Shown here: positions 1 through 7,989 of the stretch, piece after piece | How the letters are laid out: every line of letters begins with the position of its first letter | Position numbering within the stretch: position 1 is the first letter of the stretch | Assembly (NCBI GenBank): GCA_963730285.1 | Contig: CAVSQY010000009.1 | Coordinates: 124,001-188,000, forward strand | Length of the DNA stretch: 64,000 bases | Source: JARDZU01 sp963730285 | GTDB taxonomy: Bacteria; Actinomycetota; Acidimicrobiia; Spongiisociales; ZC4RG35 | Direction of reading: 5' to 3' | Program-made: the position numbers and the translations under genes | The notes under the pieces: model-generated | The model's database searches: none | What the model saw: only the letters and a program-made list of their open reading frames with translations | What the model was told of the DNA's origin: nothing

Positions 1-282
1 CTCACGACGTTGTGTCATGGCGAAGCTGGAGGCCTCGGCGGCGGTCTCGGCAACGGCGAGCGAAACGGCCTCGTCTCCATGACCAAGGATGATCGGGCCA
101 AAGCCCAATTGGAAGTCGATATAGCGCTTACCGTCCATGTCGAAGAGATGGCCCGCTTCACCATGGTCGATGACAATCGTGTCGTCTTCGCCCCAATAGC
201 GGAACTGGCTCGACACCCCGTTGATCAGCACCTTCCGGGCCCTCTCGAACCACTGCTTTGTTTGATCACCCTGGAGGCTCAT
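1..282 (-). CDS. Class III aminotransferase, HemL-like, N-terminal part (runs off left edge)
   Basis: The first 94 codons are open from an ATG at 282 to the window edge. The N-terminus carries the pattern of PLP class III aminotransferases related to glutamate-1-semialdehyde aminomutase: INGVSSQFRY, a DMDGKRYIDF strand-turn and GPIILGHGDE. The PLP lysine and the rest of the fold lie outside the window. A good ribosome site (AAGGAG, about 8 nt upstream) sits inside the end of the aldehyde dehydrogenase gene, whose stop is 4 nt away, so the two are an operon. An amino-group transfer followed by aldehyde oxidation is a natural pairing. The substrate cannot be told from this fragment, and a true HemL is less likely in this context. 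Confidence 0.85.
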   Translation of the reverse strand, partial: MSLQGDQTKQWFERARKVLINGVSSQFRYWGEDDTIVIDHGEAGHLFDMDGKRYIDFQLGFGPIILGHGDEAVSLAVAETAAEASSFAMTQRRE

Positions 283-286
283 GTTC

Positions 287-1741
287 TCACTCCTTCCGGA
301 ACCACCACGGCTTGGGCACCAGCTCCAGGTTCCAGTGCACATGCCGCAGGGTCGTGAAACTGTCGAGTGCCTCGACACCCAATTCCCTCGCGTCCCCGCT
401 CGCCCTCACGCCGCCAAACGGGGCGGCCAGGTTGTCGACCACGGGATCGTTGACCCAGACCGTACCTACCCGTAACTCACGGTAAGCCCTTTCGACCCTG
501 GATGGGCTGGACGTGTAGATGCTCGCACCAAGGCCGTACGGCGTATCAGCTGCGAGTTCGAAGGCCGCGTCGTCATCATCGAACGACATGATCGGCATAA
601 CCGGGCCAAATGTCTCGTCACGCATCAAGTCCATGTCGTGATCGACGCCGGTCACCACCGTCGGCTCCATGAAGAATCCGGGGCGTTCCAACTCCGCCCC
701 ACCGGCGGCTATCTCGGCTCCCTTGGCCACAGCTCGATCAAGCATCTCGAGCACGCCTCGCCTCCTCGCTTCGCTCCGCATCGGCCCGATCTGGGTCTCT
801 GCATCGAAGGGATCCCCGACCCGGATCGAGCTCGCTATCTCGACCGCGTGATCGAGAAATTCCTGATAGCTGTCGGTGTGGACATAGACCCGCTCGGTGG
901 ATGTGCAGACCTGACCGGCATTGAGGAACGAGGCCCACACCACACCCTCCGCCGCCACCCGCGGGTCGACGTCGTCGAACACCACGGCCGGGTCCTTGCC
1001 ACCCAGCTCGAGGTGGGATGGTTTCACCAAGTTGGCACAAAGCCCGGCGAGTCGGCGGCCCACTTCGGTCGAACCGGTGAAGGCGACCATGTCCACGAGG
1101 GGGTCTGTGACCAAGCCCTCACCAATAGTTCGCCCCGGGCCCATGACAGTATTGACCACTCCTGGCGGCAGGCAGTCGCCAAAGATCTCGGCGAGCACGA
1201 TGAGCGAGAGCGGGGTCTCGCTGGCGGGCTTGATCACCACCGTGTTTCCCATGGCAAGTGCGGGCGCCACTTTGAAGACGAGGAGCAAGAGCGGGTAGTT
1301 CCAGGGGACGAGACATCCAATCACCCCATACGGCTGGCGTAGAACGAGGGAGAGCTGGCCGGGATCGTTGGACGGGGCCACCCGGCCACCGGACACCCGC
1401 GCCAGCTCGGCGTACTGACGGAACAGGTCCCGGGCCATGTCTACATAGAGGTGGTTGCGTGTCAGGGGTCTCCCCGTCTCCCTGGTCAGCGCCTCAGCCA
1501 GCCGGTCGCGATCGGCCTCGATCCTCTCGGACACGGCAAGAAGCCGGGCGCTGCGCTCCGGTTGGGATGTGGCATGCCAAACCGGCTGAGCATGGGCCGC
1601 TGCCCCGGTGGCGGCGGCTAGTTGGCTTGGGTCGGCCGAGCTGAGAGACACATGTGCCCGGCCAGTGGCCGGGTCGATGACGTCAAACGAGGCGCCTTCT
1701 CCGCGCACCAGGGCGCCGTCGATCAGGAGATGGTCGGCCAC
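287..1741 (-). CDS. NAD(P)-dependent aldehyde dehydrogenase
   Basis: This is a 484-residue ALDH superfamily enzyme that should oxidise an aldehyde to its acid. It has the cofactor-site segment VPWNYP, the general-base motif LELGGK and the catalytic cysteine in NAGQVCTSTER, so it looks active. The open frame extends to an ATG at 1783, but homologous ALDHs begin close to the HLLIDG strand. I therefore prefer the GTG at 1741, which leaves 58 bp to the divergent second ALDH gene. It lies directly upstream of the class III aminotransferase at the window edge and probably handles its aldehyde product. The exact substrate (succinate semialdehyde, aminobutyraldehyde or other) cannot be set from sequence. 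Confidence 0.9.
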   Translation of the reverse strand: MADHLLIDGALVRGEGASFDVIDPATGRAHVSLSSADPSQLAAATGAAAHAQPVWHATSQPERSARLLAVSERIEADRDRLAEALTRETGRPLTRNHLYVDMARDLFRQYAELARVSGGRVAPSNDPGQLSLVLRQPYGVIGCLVPWNYPLLLLVFKVAPALAMGNTVVIKPASETPLSLIVLAEIFGDCLPPGVVNTVMGPGRTIGEGLVTDPLVDMVAFTGSTEVGRRLAGLCANLVKPSHLELGGKDPAVVFDDVDPRVAAEGVVWASFLNAGQVCTSTERVYVHTDSYQEFLDHAVEIASSIRVGDPFDAETQIGPMRSEARRRGVLEMLDRAVAKGAEIAAGGAELERPGFFMEPTVVTGVDHDMDLMRDETFGPVMPIMSFDDDDAAFELAADTPYGLGASIYTSSPSRVERAYRELRVGTVWVNDPVVDNLAAPFGGVRASGDARELGVEALDSFTTLRHVHWNLELVPKPWWFRKE

Positions 1742-1799
1742 GACCCCAATGATACTGAACAGCCATTCAGTCGGAAAGCGCATTGACTACGGTTCGACC

Positions 1800-3239
1800 A
1801 TGGCTACGGATCTGAGACTCTTCATCGCCGGTGAGTGGACCGAGGGAACCGGTGACGACCACTATGAGGTTCGCTCGCCGGTCAATGGCGAGCACATCTA
1901 CAACCTCCCCAAGGCTTCACAGAACGACATCGACCGAGCCGTCGTCGCCGCCAGGGAGGCCACCGAAGAAATGCGGCATTGGACCGCATTCGAGAGGGCG
2001 GACCTGTGCCTACGCATCTATGAGCTGTGGCAGACCCGCATAGACGAAGTGGCCCGAATCCTCTCCCTGGAGCAGGGCAAGCCGTTCGAGTCCGAGGCCA
2101 AGGACGACATCGCCGAGTCGGCCGACTACTTCCAGATCGCGGCCGAGGATGTCAAGCGCCTAACCGGCGAACTGATACCGACCACCAGCCGCCATCGCCG
2201 AATGTTCACCATGCGTCGGCCTGTCGGTGTCTGGGTGGCGATAACCCCTTGGAACTTCCCGGTGATGATCCCGATGGAATACGTCGGCCCCGGGTTGGCC
2301 ACGGGCAACGCGATCATCGTGAAGCCACCCGAGTTCACCTCCTGGGCGCTCCTGGAGATCGCCAAGGTCTTCGAGGAAGCGGGTGCCCCTAAGGGGGCCA
2401 TCCAGGTGATACCGGGTGCCGGTGACATCGGCACACGGCTCGTCACCCATGATGGGGTAGACGCCATCGGTTTCACCGGGTCATCGGAGACCGGAAAGAA
2501 GATCGTGACGGCCATGGGTCTGAAGCGCTCGATCATGGAGATGTCGGGCAACGGCCCCACGGTGGTCACCGCTGACGCAGACGTCGCCAAGGCAGCCGAG
2601 GCTGCGGTCTACGGCGCCTACTACAACGCCGGTCAAGTTTGCGTGGCCACCGAGCGGGTGATCGTGGTGGATGAGGTGCACGACGAGTTCGTCGAGGCAG
2701 CCCTCAAGGCGTCCGAAGTGGTGCGTCTGGGTGACCCTTTCGACAGCTCGATCAACATGGGCCCGCTCAACAACGAGGCCACCGCTTCGAAGATGGATCG
2801 CCACATCGCGGATGCCCTCGACAAGGGCGCCGAATTGCTCACAGGCGGCGGCCGCGCCGCCGGGTTCCCGACCGACCTCTACTACCGGTTCACGGTTCTG
2901 GACAACGTTCCTGAGACGTCTGAAGTGTCACAGCAGGAGTCTTTCGGCCCGATTGTCCCCATCCTGGGTGCCAGGGACGACGAGGACGCTGTTGGCATCG
3001 CCAACCGAACCCACCTGGGGCTGCAGGCGGCGGTGTTCACCAATGATCTGAGTAAGGCCTTCTGGTATGCGGACCGAATTCGCTCGGGGACGGTCATCGT
3101 CAACGACTCGACCGACTTCTGGGAGACGTTCCAACCCTTTGGCGGCGCTGCGGGCACAGACACCGGATGGGGGCGCCAGCGAATCGACGAGTTCACCGAC
3201 CTGCAAACCGTGGTATTCGTGCTCAAGAACGACGAGTGA
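1800..3239 (+). CDS. Aldehyde dehydrogenase family protein with altered EMSGN motif
   Basis: The protein has 479 residues and begins MATDLRLFIAGEW, a standard ALDH N-terminus. The open frame runs further upstream, but that part overlaps the divergent ALDH gene. It has TPWNFP near the cofactor site, FTGSSETGK for NAD binding and the catalytic cysteine in NAGQVCVATER. The usual ELGGK general-base motif is replaced by EMSGNGP: the glutamate is kept, the Gly-Gly-Lys is not. Activity is therefore likely, but the pocket around the base differs from most of the family. It is divergent from the other ALDH with a 58-bp shared promoter region, and is probably a second route for an amine-derived aldehyde. 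Confidence 0.88.
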   Translation: MATDLRLFIAGEWTEGTGDDHYEVRSPVNGEHIYNLPKASQNDIDRAVVAAREATEEMRHWTAFERADLCLRIYELWQTRIDEVARILSLEQGKPFESEAKDDIAESADYFQIAAEDVKRLTGELIPTTSRHRRMFTMRRPVGVWVAITPWNFPVMIPMEYVGPGLATGNAIIVKPPEFTSWALLEIAKVFEEAGAPKGAIQVIPGAGDIGTRLVTHDGVDAIGFTGSSETGKKIVTAMGLKRSIMEMSGNGPTVVTADADVAKAAEAAVYGAYYNAGQVCVATERVIVVDEVHDEFVEAALKASEVVRLGDPFDSSINMGPLNNEATASKMDRHIADALDKGAELLTGGGRAAGFPTDLYYRFTVLDNVPETSEVSQQESFGPIVPILGARDDEDAVGIANRTHLGLQAAVFTNDLSKAFWYADRIRSGTVIVNDSTDFWETFQPFGGAAGTDTGWGRQRIDEFTDLQTVVFVLKNDE

Positions 3240-3248
3240 GCGCTCTCG

Positions 3249-3291
3249 GGCCGGGCCAAGTCGCTAGCCGACCGGGTGGCCCGGGCCCTTC
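3249..3291. terminator. Possible bidirectional terminator hairpin
   Basis: GGGCCGGGCC near 3249 can pair, with one bulge, with GGCCCGGGCCC near 3280. It lies between the stop of the second ALDH and the stop of the convergent small membrane gene, though it partly enters that gene. There is no T-run, so this is a weak call. Confidence 0.3.
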
Positions 3292-3517
3292 ACTCCTCGC
3301 CCATGGTGCTCGCCATGCCGGCGAAACCGCCACCGAACACTCCGAGCATGACACCGGGCAGTAGCGCTGTGGTGATGGCGCGGCCGATACTGATATCCGC
3401 GGCTAGCCATATGCCGATGCTCAGCAACACGAGCGTCACCGGCAAACCGATGAGGACTCCTTTGACTATCGCATGACCCATCCGGCCGCCTGCTGTTTCT
3501 TCGACGTGCTCTGACAT
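3290..3517 (-). CDS. Small two-helix membrane protein, unknown
   Basis: This 75-residue protein has two hydrophobic segments, roughly residues 15-38 and 46-66, the second rich in glycine (GVFGGGFAGM). It starts with an ATG at 3517; a TTG one codon earlier is possible. No family is recognised. It lies just downstream of the MFS gene on the same strand with a 21-nt gap, so the two may be co-transcribed. Coding status rests on the clean hydrophobic pattern and the fit between neighbours. Confidence 0.6.
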   Translation of the reverse strand: MSEHVEETAGGRMGHAIVKGVLIGLPVTLVLLSIGIWLAADISIGRAITTALLPGVMLGVFGGGFAGMASTMGEE

Positions 3518-3538
3518 CAACCCGAATAATGGCAGATG

Positions 3539-4807
3539 TCAGGCGACCTCGGTGGGTTCAGGCCGGACAACTTTGTCGGCGGGTAGCCCGAGACGCCTCA
3601 CGGCCAGCACGAAGGGGAGCCTCATCGCGTAGATGACGCCGGCGACCATGTACCCGGTGCCCAGGGAGAAGACGTCTGCCACCCGTCCCAAGGCAGGCTG
3701 GGTGACAACACCACCGGCACTGCCCATGAGAGAGGCAAACGAGAGAACGGTGGCCCGTTGTTCCGAGGGGATGCAGTCGTTCATGTATGCCTGCTGCAAT
3801 GGCCCGGACACCGCCCACAGGAGGGCCGTGACGGCCAGGAGAGCAATAGCCACCCAGAACCCGATCGGCACCTGGAGCATCTCGGCGAGGCCTACGCCGA
3901 TCAGGGCGAGAGTGCCCAGTGTCACCTCCACGACGATGACACCAGTTCGCGATGAGAACACTCGCCTTACCAGCGGAACGGACGCCCCACCCACGATCTG
4001 GGCGATGGCAAAGATGGCCGCTGCAATCCCGGCCAGGTAGGTGGCATTCGGGTCCCCGAACAGCTGGAGCAGATAGGGCTGGAAGGCGTAGAAGACCCAG
4101 ATGCCGACACCAGAGGCGAACGGGGCGCCCAACATGAACAGACGGATGGGTGGGTTGCCGAAACCGTGTTTTATCGATGAGCGCAGGATCGACCTGACTT
4201 GTGGGACGACCGCCTGGCCTCTCTGCGGCTCGTAGCCGAGATCGTGCATCCAAAGCCATGCGGCAACTATCACCGCCACCAAGAGGATGGAGCGCGCTGC
4301 ATAGGGAAGGCCGAGATTGACCTGGCCGAGAAACCCGCCACCAATGGTGCCAACGAGGGTCGCCGCGCCCATCACGGTCTGACCTTTGCCGAACACGTTC
4401 TCGATCGGGCCCTTGAAACCGGTGGCGCTGAGTGCATCGACGAGCCATGCCTCTGTCGCCCCGGAAAAGAATGTGAAGCCAAGACCGATCAGGGCGGAGA
4501 CGAGGATCCACCACCAGATGCCCGCCCCGACATACCAAAGCCCCAGATAGGCGGCAGTGGTGACCAACAGGGTGGCGGCGCCGAGGATGAAAGAGACCCT
4601 TCGACCGAAGGTGTCGGCCACGACACCGGTCGGCACCTCGAACAAGACCATTCCGGCCGTGAACGCGGCATTGGCCACGAAGGCCTCGGTCAACGTGAGA
4701 CCGGCATCCAGGAGAAAAAGAGTGTTGATTCCCCAAATCAATGACGCGGCAAGGGTCTGGAGCAGCATCAGGACCAGATAGATCCGCTGGATGCGATCTG
4801 ACGTCAT
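3539..4807 (-). CDS. Major facilitator superfamily transporter
   Basis: The 422-residue protein has about twelve hydrophobic segments. The MFS motif A region appears as GVVADTFGRRVSF after the second helix, and a second charged loop as PLVRRVFSSR at the half repeat. It should be a proton-coupled secondary transporter of the inner membrane, and the drug-exporter type is most similar in layout. It starts 41 bp from the preferred start of the divergent agmatinase gene, with which it shares a promoter region. The substrate is unknown; export or import of an amine is possible given the neighbours, but that is inference only. Confidence 0.85.
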   Translation of the reverse strand: MTSDRIQRIYLVLMLLQTLAASLIWGINTLFLLDAGLTLTEAFVANAAFTAGMVLFEVPTGVVADTFGRRVSFILGAATLLVTTAAYLGLWYVGAGIWWWILVSALIGLGFTFFSGATEAWLVDALSATGFKGPIENVFGKGQTVMGAATLVGTIGGGFLGQVNLGLPYAARSILLVAVIVAAWLWMHDLGYEPQRGQAVVPQVRSILRSSIKHGFGNPPIRLFMLGAPFASGVGIWVFYAFQPYLLQLFGDPNATYLAGIAAAIFAIAQIVGGASVPLVRRVFSSRTGVIVVEVTLGTLALIGVGLAEMLQVPIGFWVAIALLAVTALLWAVSGPLQQAYMNDCIPSEQRATVLSFASLMGSAGGVVTQPALGRVADVFSLGTGYMVAGVIYAMRLPFVLAVRRLGLPADKVVRPEPTEVA

Positions 4808-4848
4808 GAATGATCCTCGGGAGTCGGGTCGGTTACCGTAACGAGCCG

Positions 4849-5859
4849 ATGTTCACGCCCTATGAACAAAGAAAAGGCGAGGTTCCTTTCGCCTCTTCGG
4901 AATATATCTCTTTCGCCTCGAGAGACTCGTTTCTCGGCGTGCCGGCCGTGAAGATCGACGATCTCGGAGATGGCGACGTGGTGATCGTGGGCGCACCTTT
5001 CGACTGGGGCACCTCCTACCGTCCCGGTGCCCGTTTCGGTCCTCAGGCGATCCGTAGTGCCGACTACGGAGCCATGGACGGATATCGCCCCCATTTGCCC
5101 ACCGGGATCGACCCACTCGGCCTCTTGGGCGTGGTGGACGTCGGCGACGTCTACGTGCGACCGGGCGAGCTCGAGCTTTCCATCGAGCGGATAGCCGACA
5201 CGGTCGAGCATCTTGCTGCCGCCGGGAAGGTGCCGATCATCCTCGGCGGGGACCACACGATCACCTGGCCCGATGCGCTTGGTGTGGCCAGGGTCCACGG
5301 CTTTGGCGAGGTGGCCCTGATCCATTTCGATGCGCACGCCGACACAGGTTTCACCCAAAACGGCTCACTGCTGGGCCATGGCACTCCGATGCGCCGGCTC
5401 ATCGAGTCTGGCGCCGTGCCCGGGCATCGCTTCGTCCAGATCGGGCTCCGTGGCTACTGGCCGGAGCCGGAAGTGATCCAGTGGATGCGTGAGCAGAAGA
5501 TGCGCTCCTACCGCATGGACCAGATCGTGGAACGGGGCCTCACTGCCGTGGTCGACGAGGCGGTGGAGTATTCATTGACGGGTGGCGCCAAGGGTGTGTT
5601 CATCAGTGTCGATATCGATGTAGTCGACCCCGGTCTGGCGCCAGGCACGGGAACACCCGAGCCGGGTGGCCTCAATTCGCGGGAGATCCTCGACACAGTC
5701 CGACGTCTGGCCGCTGAGCTGAATGTCCTCGGTGCGGATGTGGTGGAGGTTTCCCCACCCTATGACGGACCGGGGGAGCAAACCGTATACCTGGCCAACC
5801 GGGTGGTCCTCGAGATCCTGAACGGCATGGCGGAGAGGAAGAGCGAGCTCAACCCTTGA
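4849..5859 (+). CDS. speB: Agmatinase / ureohydrolase family enzyme
   Basis: This 336-residue member of the arginase-agmatinase family hydrolyses a guanidino group to urea plus an amine with a two-manganese centre. The metal ligands are visible: the histidine of GGDHTITW, the aspartate/histidine set of HFDAHADTG and the pair in SVDIDVVDP. Agmatinase (agmatine to putrescine) is the most likely activity, but other guanidino substrates occur in this family. The frame opens at an ATG at 4810, only 2 nt from the divergent MFS start. The ATG at 4849 (MFTPYEQ) leaves room for promoters and matches the usual N-terminus better. It is surrounded by polyamine uptake and oxidation genes. Confidence 0.85.
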   Translation: MFTPYEQRKGEVPFASSEYISFASRDSFLGVPAVKIDDLGDGDVVIVGAPFDWGTSYRPGARFGPQAIRSADYGAMDGYRPHLPTGIDPLGLLGVVDVGDVYVRPGELELSIERIADTVEHLAAAGKVPIILGGDHTITWPDALGVARVHGFGEVALIHFDAHADTGFTQNGSLLGHGTPMRRLIESGAVPGHRFVQIGLRGYWPEPEVIQWMREQKMRSYRMDQIVERGLTAVVDEAVEYSLTGGAKGVFISVDIDVVDPGLAPGTGTPEPGGLNSREILDTVRRLAAELNVLGADVVEVSPPYDGPGEQTVYLANRVVLEILNGMAERKSELNP

Positions 5860-6232
5860 TGAGGTTCAAGCTCAACGGATAGTGATAGAGCTGGCCTTTC
5901 GAGGCCTCGACGGTGGCGAGGAGGGCGAAGACCATTTCTAGGACGACCAGGATCAAAAGGCCCACCAGGATCAACACCGTTATCACCAGTCCCACGATCG
6001 TGAGTGCGGCCACGAACGCCACTGCCACACCGACCATGAAGTAGATCAACAGCGAGATCTGGAAGTTGAGCGCCGCCCTGGCATGTGGCTCCACCACCGG
6101 ATCATCCCGACGTATCAGCCAAACGACAAGTGGGCCGACGACCGACGGAATGCCCACCAGCTGGACGAACGCAGAGGCATGGGCGATGACCCGCCAGGTC
6201 TGTTGATCCGATGTGGCCAGTTCTGCCGTCAT
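5849..6232 (-). CDS. DUF4870 membrane protein
   Basis: The 127-residue protein has three hydrophobic stretches and the family hallmarks: WRVIAHASAF at the start, then the loop RRDDPVVEPHARAALNFQISLLIY. DUF4870 proteins are small integral membrane proteins of unknown function, distantly resembling Tic20. It is the last gene of the C45-GNAT-DUF4870 run, with a 10-nt gap from the GNAT stop. Its 3' end overlaps the convergent agmatinase gene by 11 bp. Confidence 0.82.
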   Translation of the reverse strand: MTAELATSDQQTWRVIAHASAFVQLVGIPSVVGPLVVWLIRRDDPVVEPHARAALNFQISLLIYFMVGVAVAFVAALTIVGLVITVLILVGLLILVVLEMVFALLATVEASKGQLYHYPLSLNLIKG

Positions 6233-6242
6233 CCCCTCAACT

Positions 6243-6875
6243 CTAGGGACCGGCCTGATAATCGGGATTGGGCCAAACGATCAGTGCAGCCCAGCCGTCA
6301 TCAGCCTCATCCTCTATGTAGTTCTCCAACAGCCCCTTCACCTCGAAACCGTTGGACAGTTGGAATGTCAGCGTCGGATCGGTCAATTCACCTGCCACCA
6401 CCTTGTCGACGTAGCGGTCGATGCTCATCTCGGACTTATGGTCGAAATAGCCGGGGAGCGACCCACCGGCGATGATCCCCTTCTTGTTGTCCCGAGCCAC
6501 CAAACCCTTACGCTCGACATACAGCATCTTGCCGATGCCCCTGCCCCGATGCTGCGGGAGAACTGTGATGTCGGTGCCGTAGTACCAATGACCTGAGGGG
6601 TCGTGGTTGCCGCACTGATGCTCACCTGTGATCTCGGCAATGTCGTGTTGGGGGTGGTCGAAGTCGAAATCGAGGTATATCCCCGCACCCATCCCCACCG
6701 GTCGACCGTCGATCAGGGCCACGAAGTAGCCCTCCGGGAAGATATCCGCGTAGGCCTCGATATCCTCTTTCGAGAGGAGGTCCTCAGGGTTTGCCATCGG
6801 GAAGCAGGCCAGCTCTATCTGCTCCAGAGCCGGCGCCATCTCTCGCACCAGGTTGACAATCACGACCTCACTCAA
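6243..6875 (-). CDS. GNAT N-acetyltransferase resembling the N-terminal half of GNAT/nitrilase fusions
   Basis: The 210-residue protein has the acetyl-CoA loop QHRGRGIGK. It also has segments I recall from bifunctional GNAT/carbon-nitrogen hydrolase proteins: IFPEGYFVALIDG, HWYYGTDI, a GELTDPTLTFQL turn and a final AALIVWPNP. Here no nitrilase domain follows; the gene stops after the GNAT part. It probably acetylates an amine. The start is a TTG at 6875 that overlaps the stop of the C45 gene (TTGA), implying coupled translation; a GTG at 6863 is the alternative. Pairing an acetyltransferase with an amide-cleaving or acyl-transferring C45 enzyme is suggestive, but the substrate is unknown. Confidence 0.82.
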   Translation of the reverse strand: MSEVVIVNLVREMAPALEQIELACFPMANPEDLLSKEDIEAYADIFPEGYFVALIDGRPVGMGAGIYLDFDFDHPQHDIAEITGEHQCGNHDPSGHWYYGTDITVLPQHRGRGIGKMLYVERKGLVARDNKKGIIAGGSLPGYFDHKSEMSIDRYVDKVVAGELTDPTLTFQLSNGFEVKGLLENYIEDEADDGWAALIVWPNPDYQAGP

Positions 6876-7903
6876 AGGCGAAAGGTCTCCCAGTCGCGAT
6901 CGCCGGGAACGCCCCAGACGGAATCGAGTCGCCGCTCACCGGGCCAGATCTTGACGGCCCCGCAGGTGGCCACGTCGCTCGCGGCGGCGGCGCGGCGTGC
7001 GATTGCCGGGTCGGCGAAGAATGCGTCGAGGTCGGCCAAGAGCTTTGCTCCCTTTTCGAGACGCTCCTGGCTTCCCGAGATGTGCTCGTCCGTGCGCTCA
7101 CCTTCCTCGCCCTTTGTCGTCTCGTCGAGGCAATGGTTGGTGTGGACGAACGCCCGATGCTCGACGGGTGTCACCCTCACCGAGCCGGGCATCGCCTCGA
7201 TGTTCACGCCTGAGCCGGTCGGCCCCATGAGCAGGTAGTTGTGACCACCGGCCAGGTCGGCTTCCAACACGACCGAAACAGCCCCATCGAGAGACGTCTG
7301 CTGGAGAACCTTCCTCACCACGAATGGCCAGGTGACGCCGGGTTTGCCACGAGAGGTCAGATTGTTGATGCCGATGGCGATCCCGGCCTCGTTCATTCCG
7401 ATCTGCCCGAGGCAACCAGCCGTGGTCTGGACCATCGCGGAGGGGCCGCTGACCGGGTCCAGCTTGAGCATCACCACATAGTCGGCAGCGGAGGCATGCA
7501 TGTCCCAGGTCTGGGCAAGCACACCCGCCGCAGGGTCGAGGACCGCAGTGCAATCGTCTTCAACCGGAGCCTCGAGGCCGCGGGATCGAACCACGTCGAC
7601 GAGATCTGTGAAGCCTCCCACCACAACGGCCTCCTGGGGCGTGATCCCAGCCGCGTCCGCGAGGGCGAGCATCTCCTCATAGAGGGTGGGCGAATAGTCG
7701 GCGTGGTGGGTCAGGGTTTGCGATGCGAGATCCAGCACCATCTCGGTCGGCGCCGACCGCCCGGCCCAGGTGGAGTTACCGGAAAGACCCAGCCGGTCGT
7801 CGAGATATGACCGGATTAGCGGCCCGCACTCGGTTCCGTGGGCCCTCCCAAAATCGGCCGGTCCCCCATAGATCTCCATCACACGAAGTGATCCGGTTCT
7901 CAT
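6872..7903 (-). CDS. C45-family (acyl-CoA:6-APA acyltransferase-like) Ntn hydrolase
   Basis: The 343-residue protein begins MRTGSLRVMEIYG. It contains the C45 self-processing junction DDCTAVL, where the cysteine becomes the N-terminal nucleophile, followed by AQTWDMH and the downstream pattern GCLGQIGMNEAGIAIGINNL. Family members cleave or transfer acyl groups on amides, with isopenicillin N acyltransferase as the prototype. The frame extends to 8116, but that stretch is unlike the family and collides with the divergent lipoprotein gene, so I use the ATG at 7903. It is translationally coupled to the GNAT and sits next to polyamine genes; hydrolysis of an acylated polyamine would fit but is unproven. 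Confidence 0.85.
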   Translation of the reverse strand: MRTGSLRVMEIYGGPADFGRAHGTECGPLIRSYLDDRLGLSGNSTWAGRSAPTEMVLDLASQTLTHHADYSPTLYEEMLALADAAGITPQEAVVVGGFTDLVDVVRSRGLEAPVEDDCTAVLDPAAGVLAQTWDMHASAADYVVMLKLDPVSGPSAMVQTTAGCLGQIGMNEAGIAIGINNLTSRGKPGVTWPFVVRKVLQQTSLDGAVSVVLEADLAGGHNYLLMGPTGSGVNIEAMPGSVRVTPVEHRAFVHTNHCLDETTKGEEGERTDEHISGSQERLEKGAKLLADLDAFFADPAIARRAAAASDVATCGAVKIWPGERRLDSVWGVPGDRDWETFRL

Positions 7904-7989
7904 CCCGACAACGGTACCTCGGGGAACCGTTGTGAGCACACACCGCGTCCAAGTCCCAAGCCCCATGGGTTTCACGAGAGGAGACGCAA

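Noticed and set aside
1742..1783. Longer start of the first ALDH at 1783
   Set aside because: Family members begin near HLLIDG, and the longer start leaves only 16 bp to the divergent gene.
3558..4736. 392-codon alternate frame in the MFS gene
   Set aside because: Same strand as the MFS gene but shifted; no hydrophobic segments, very Arg/His-rich.
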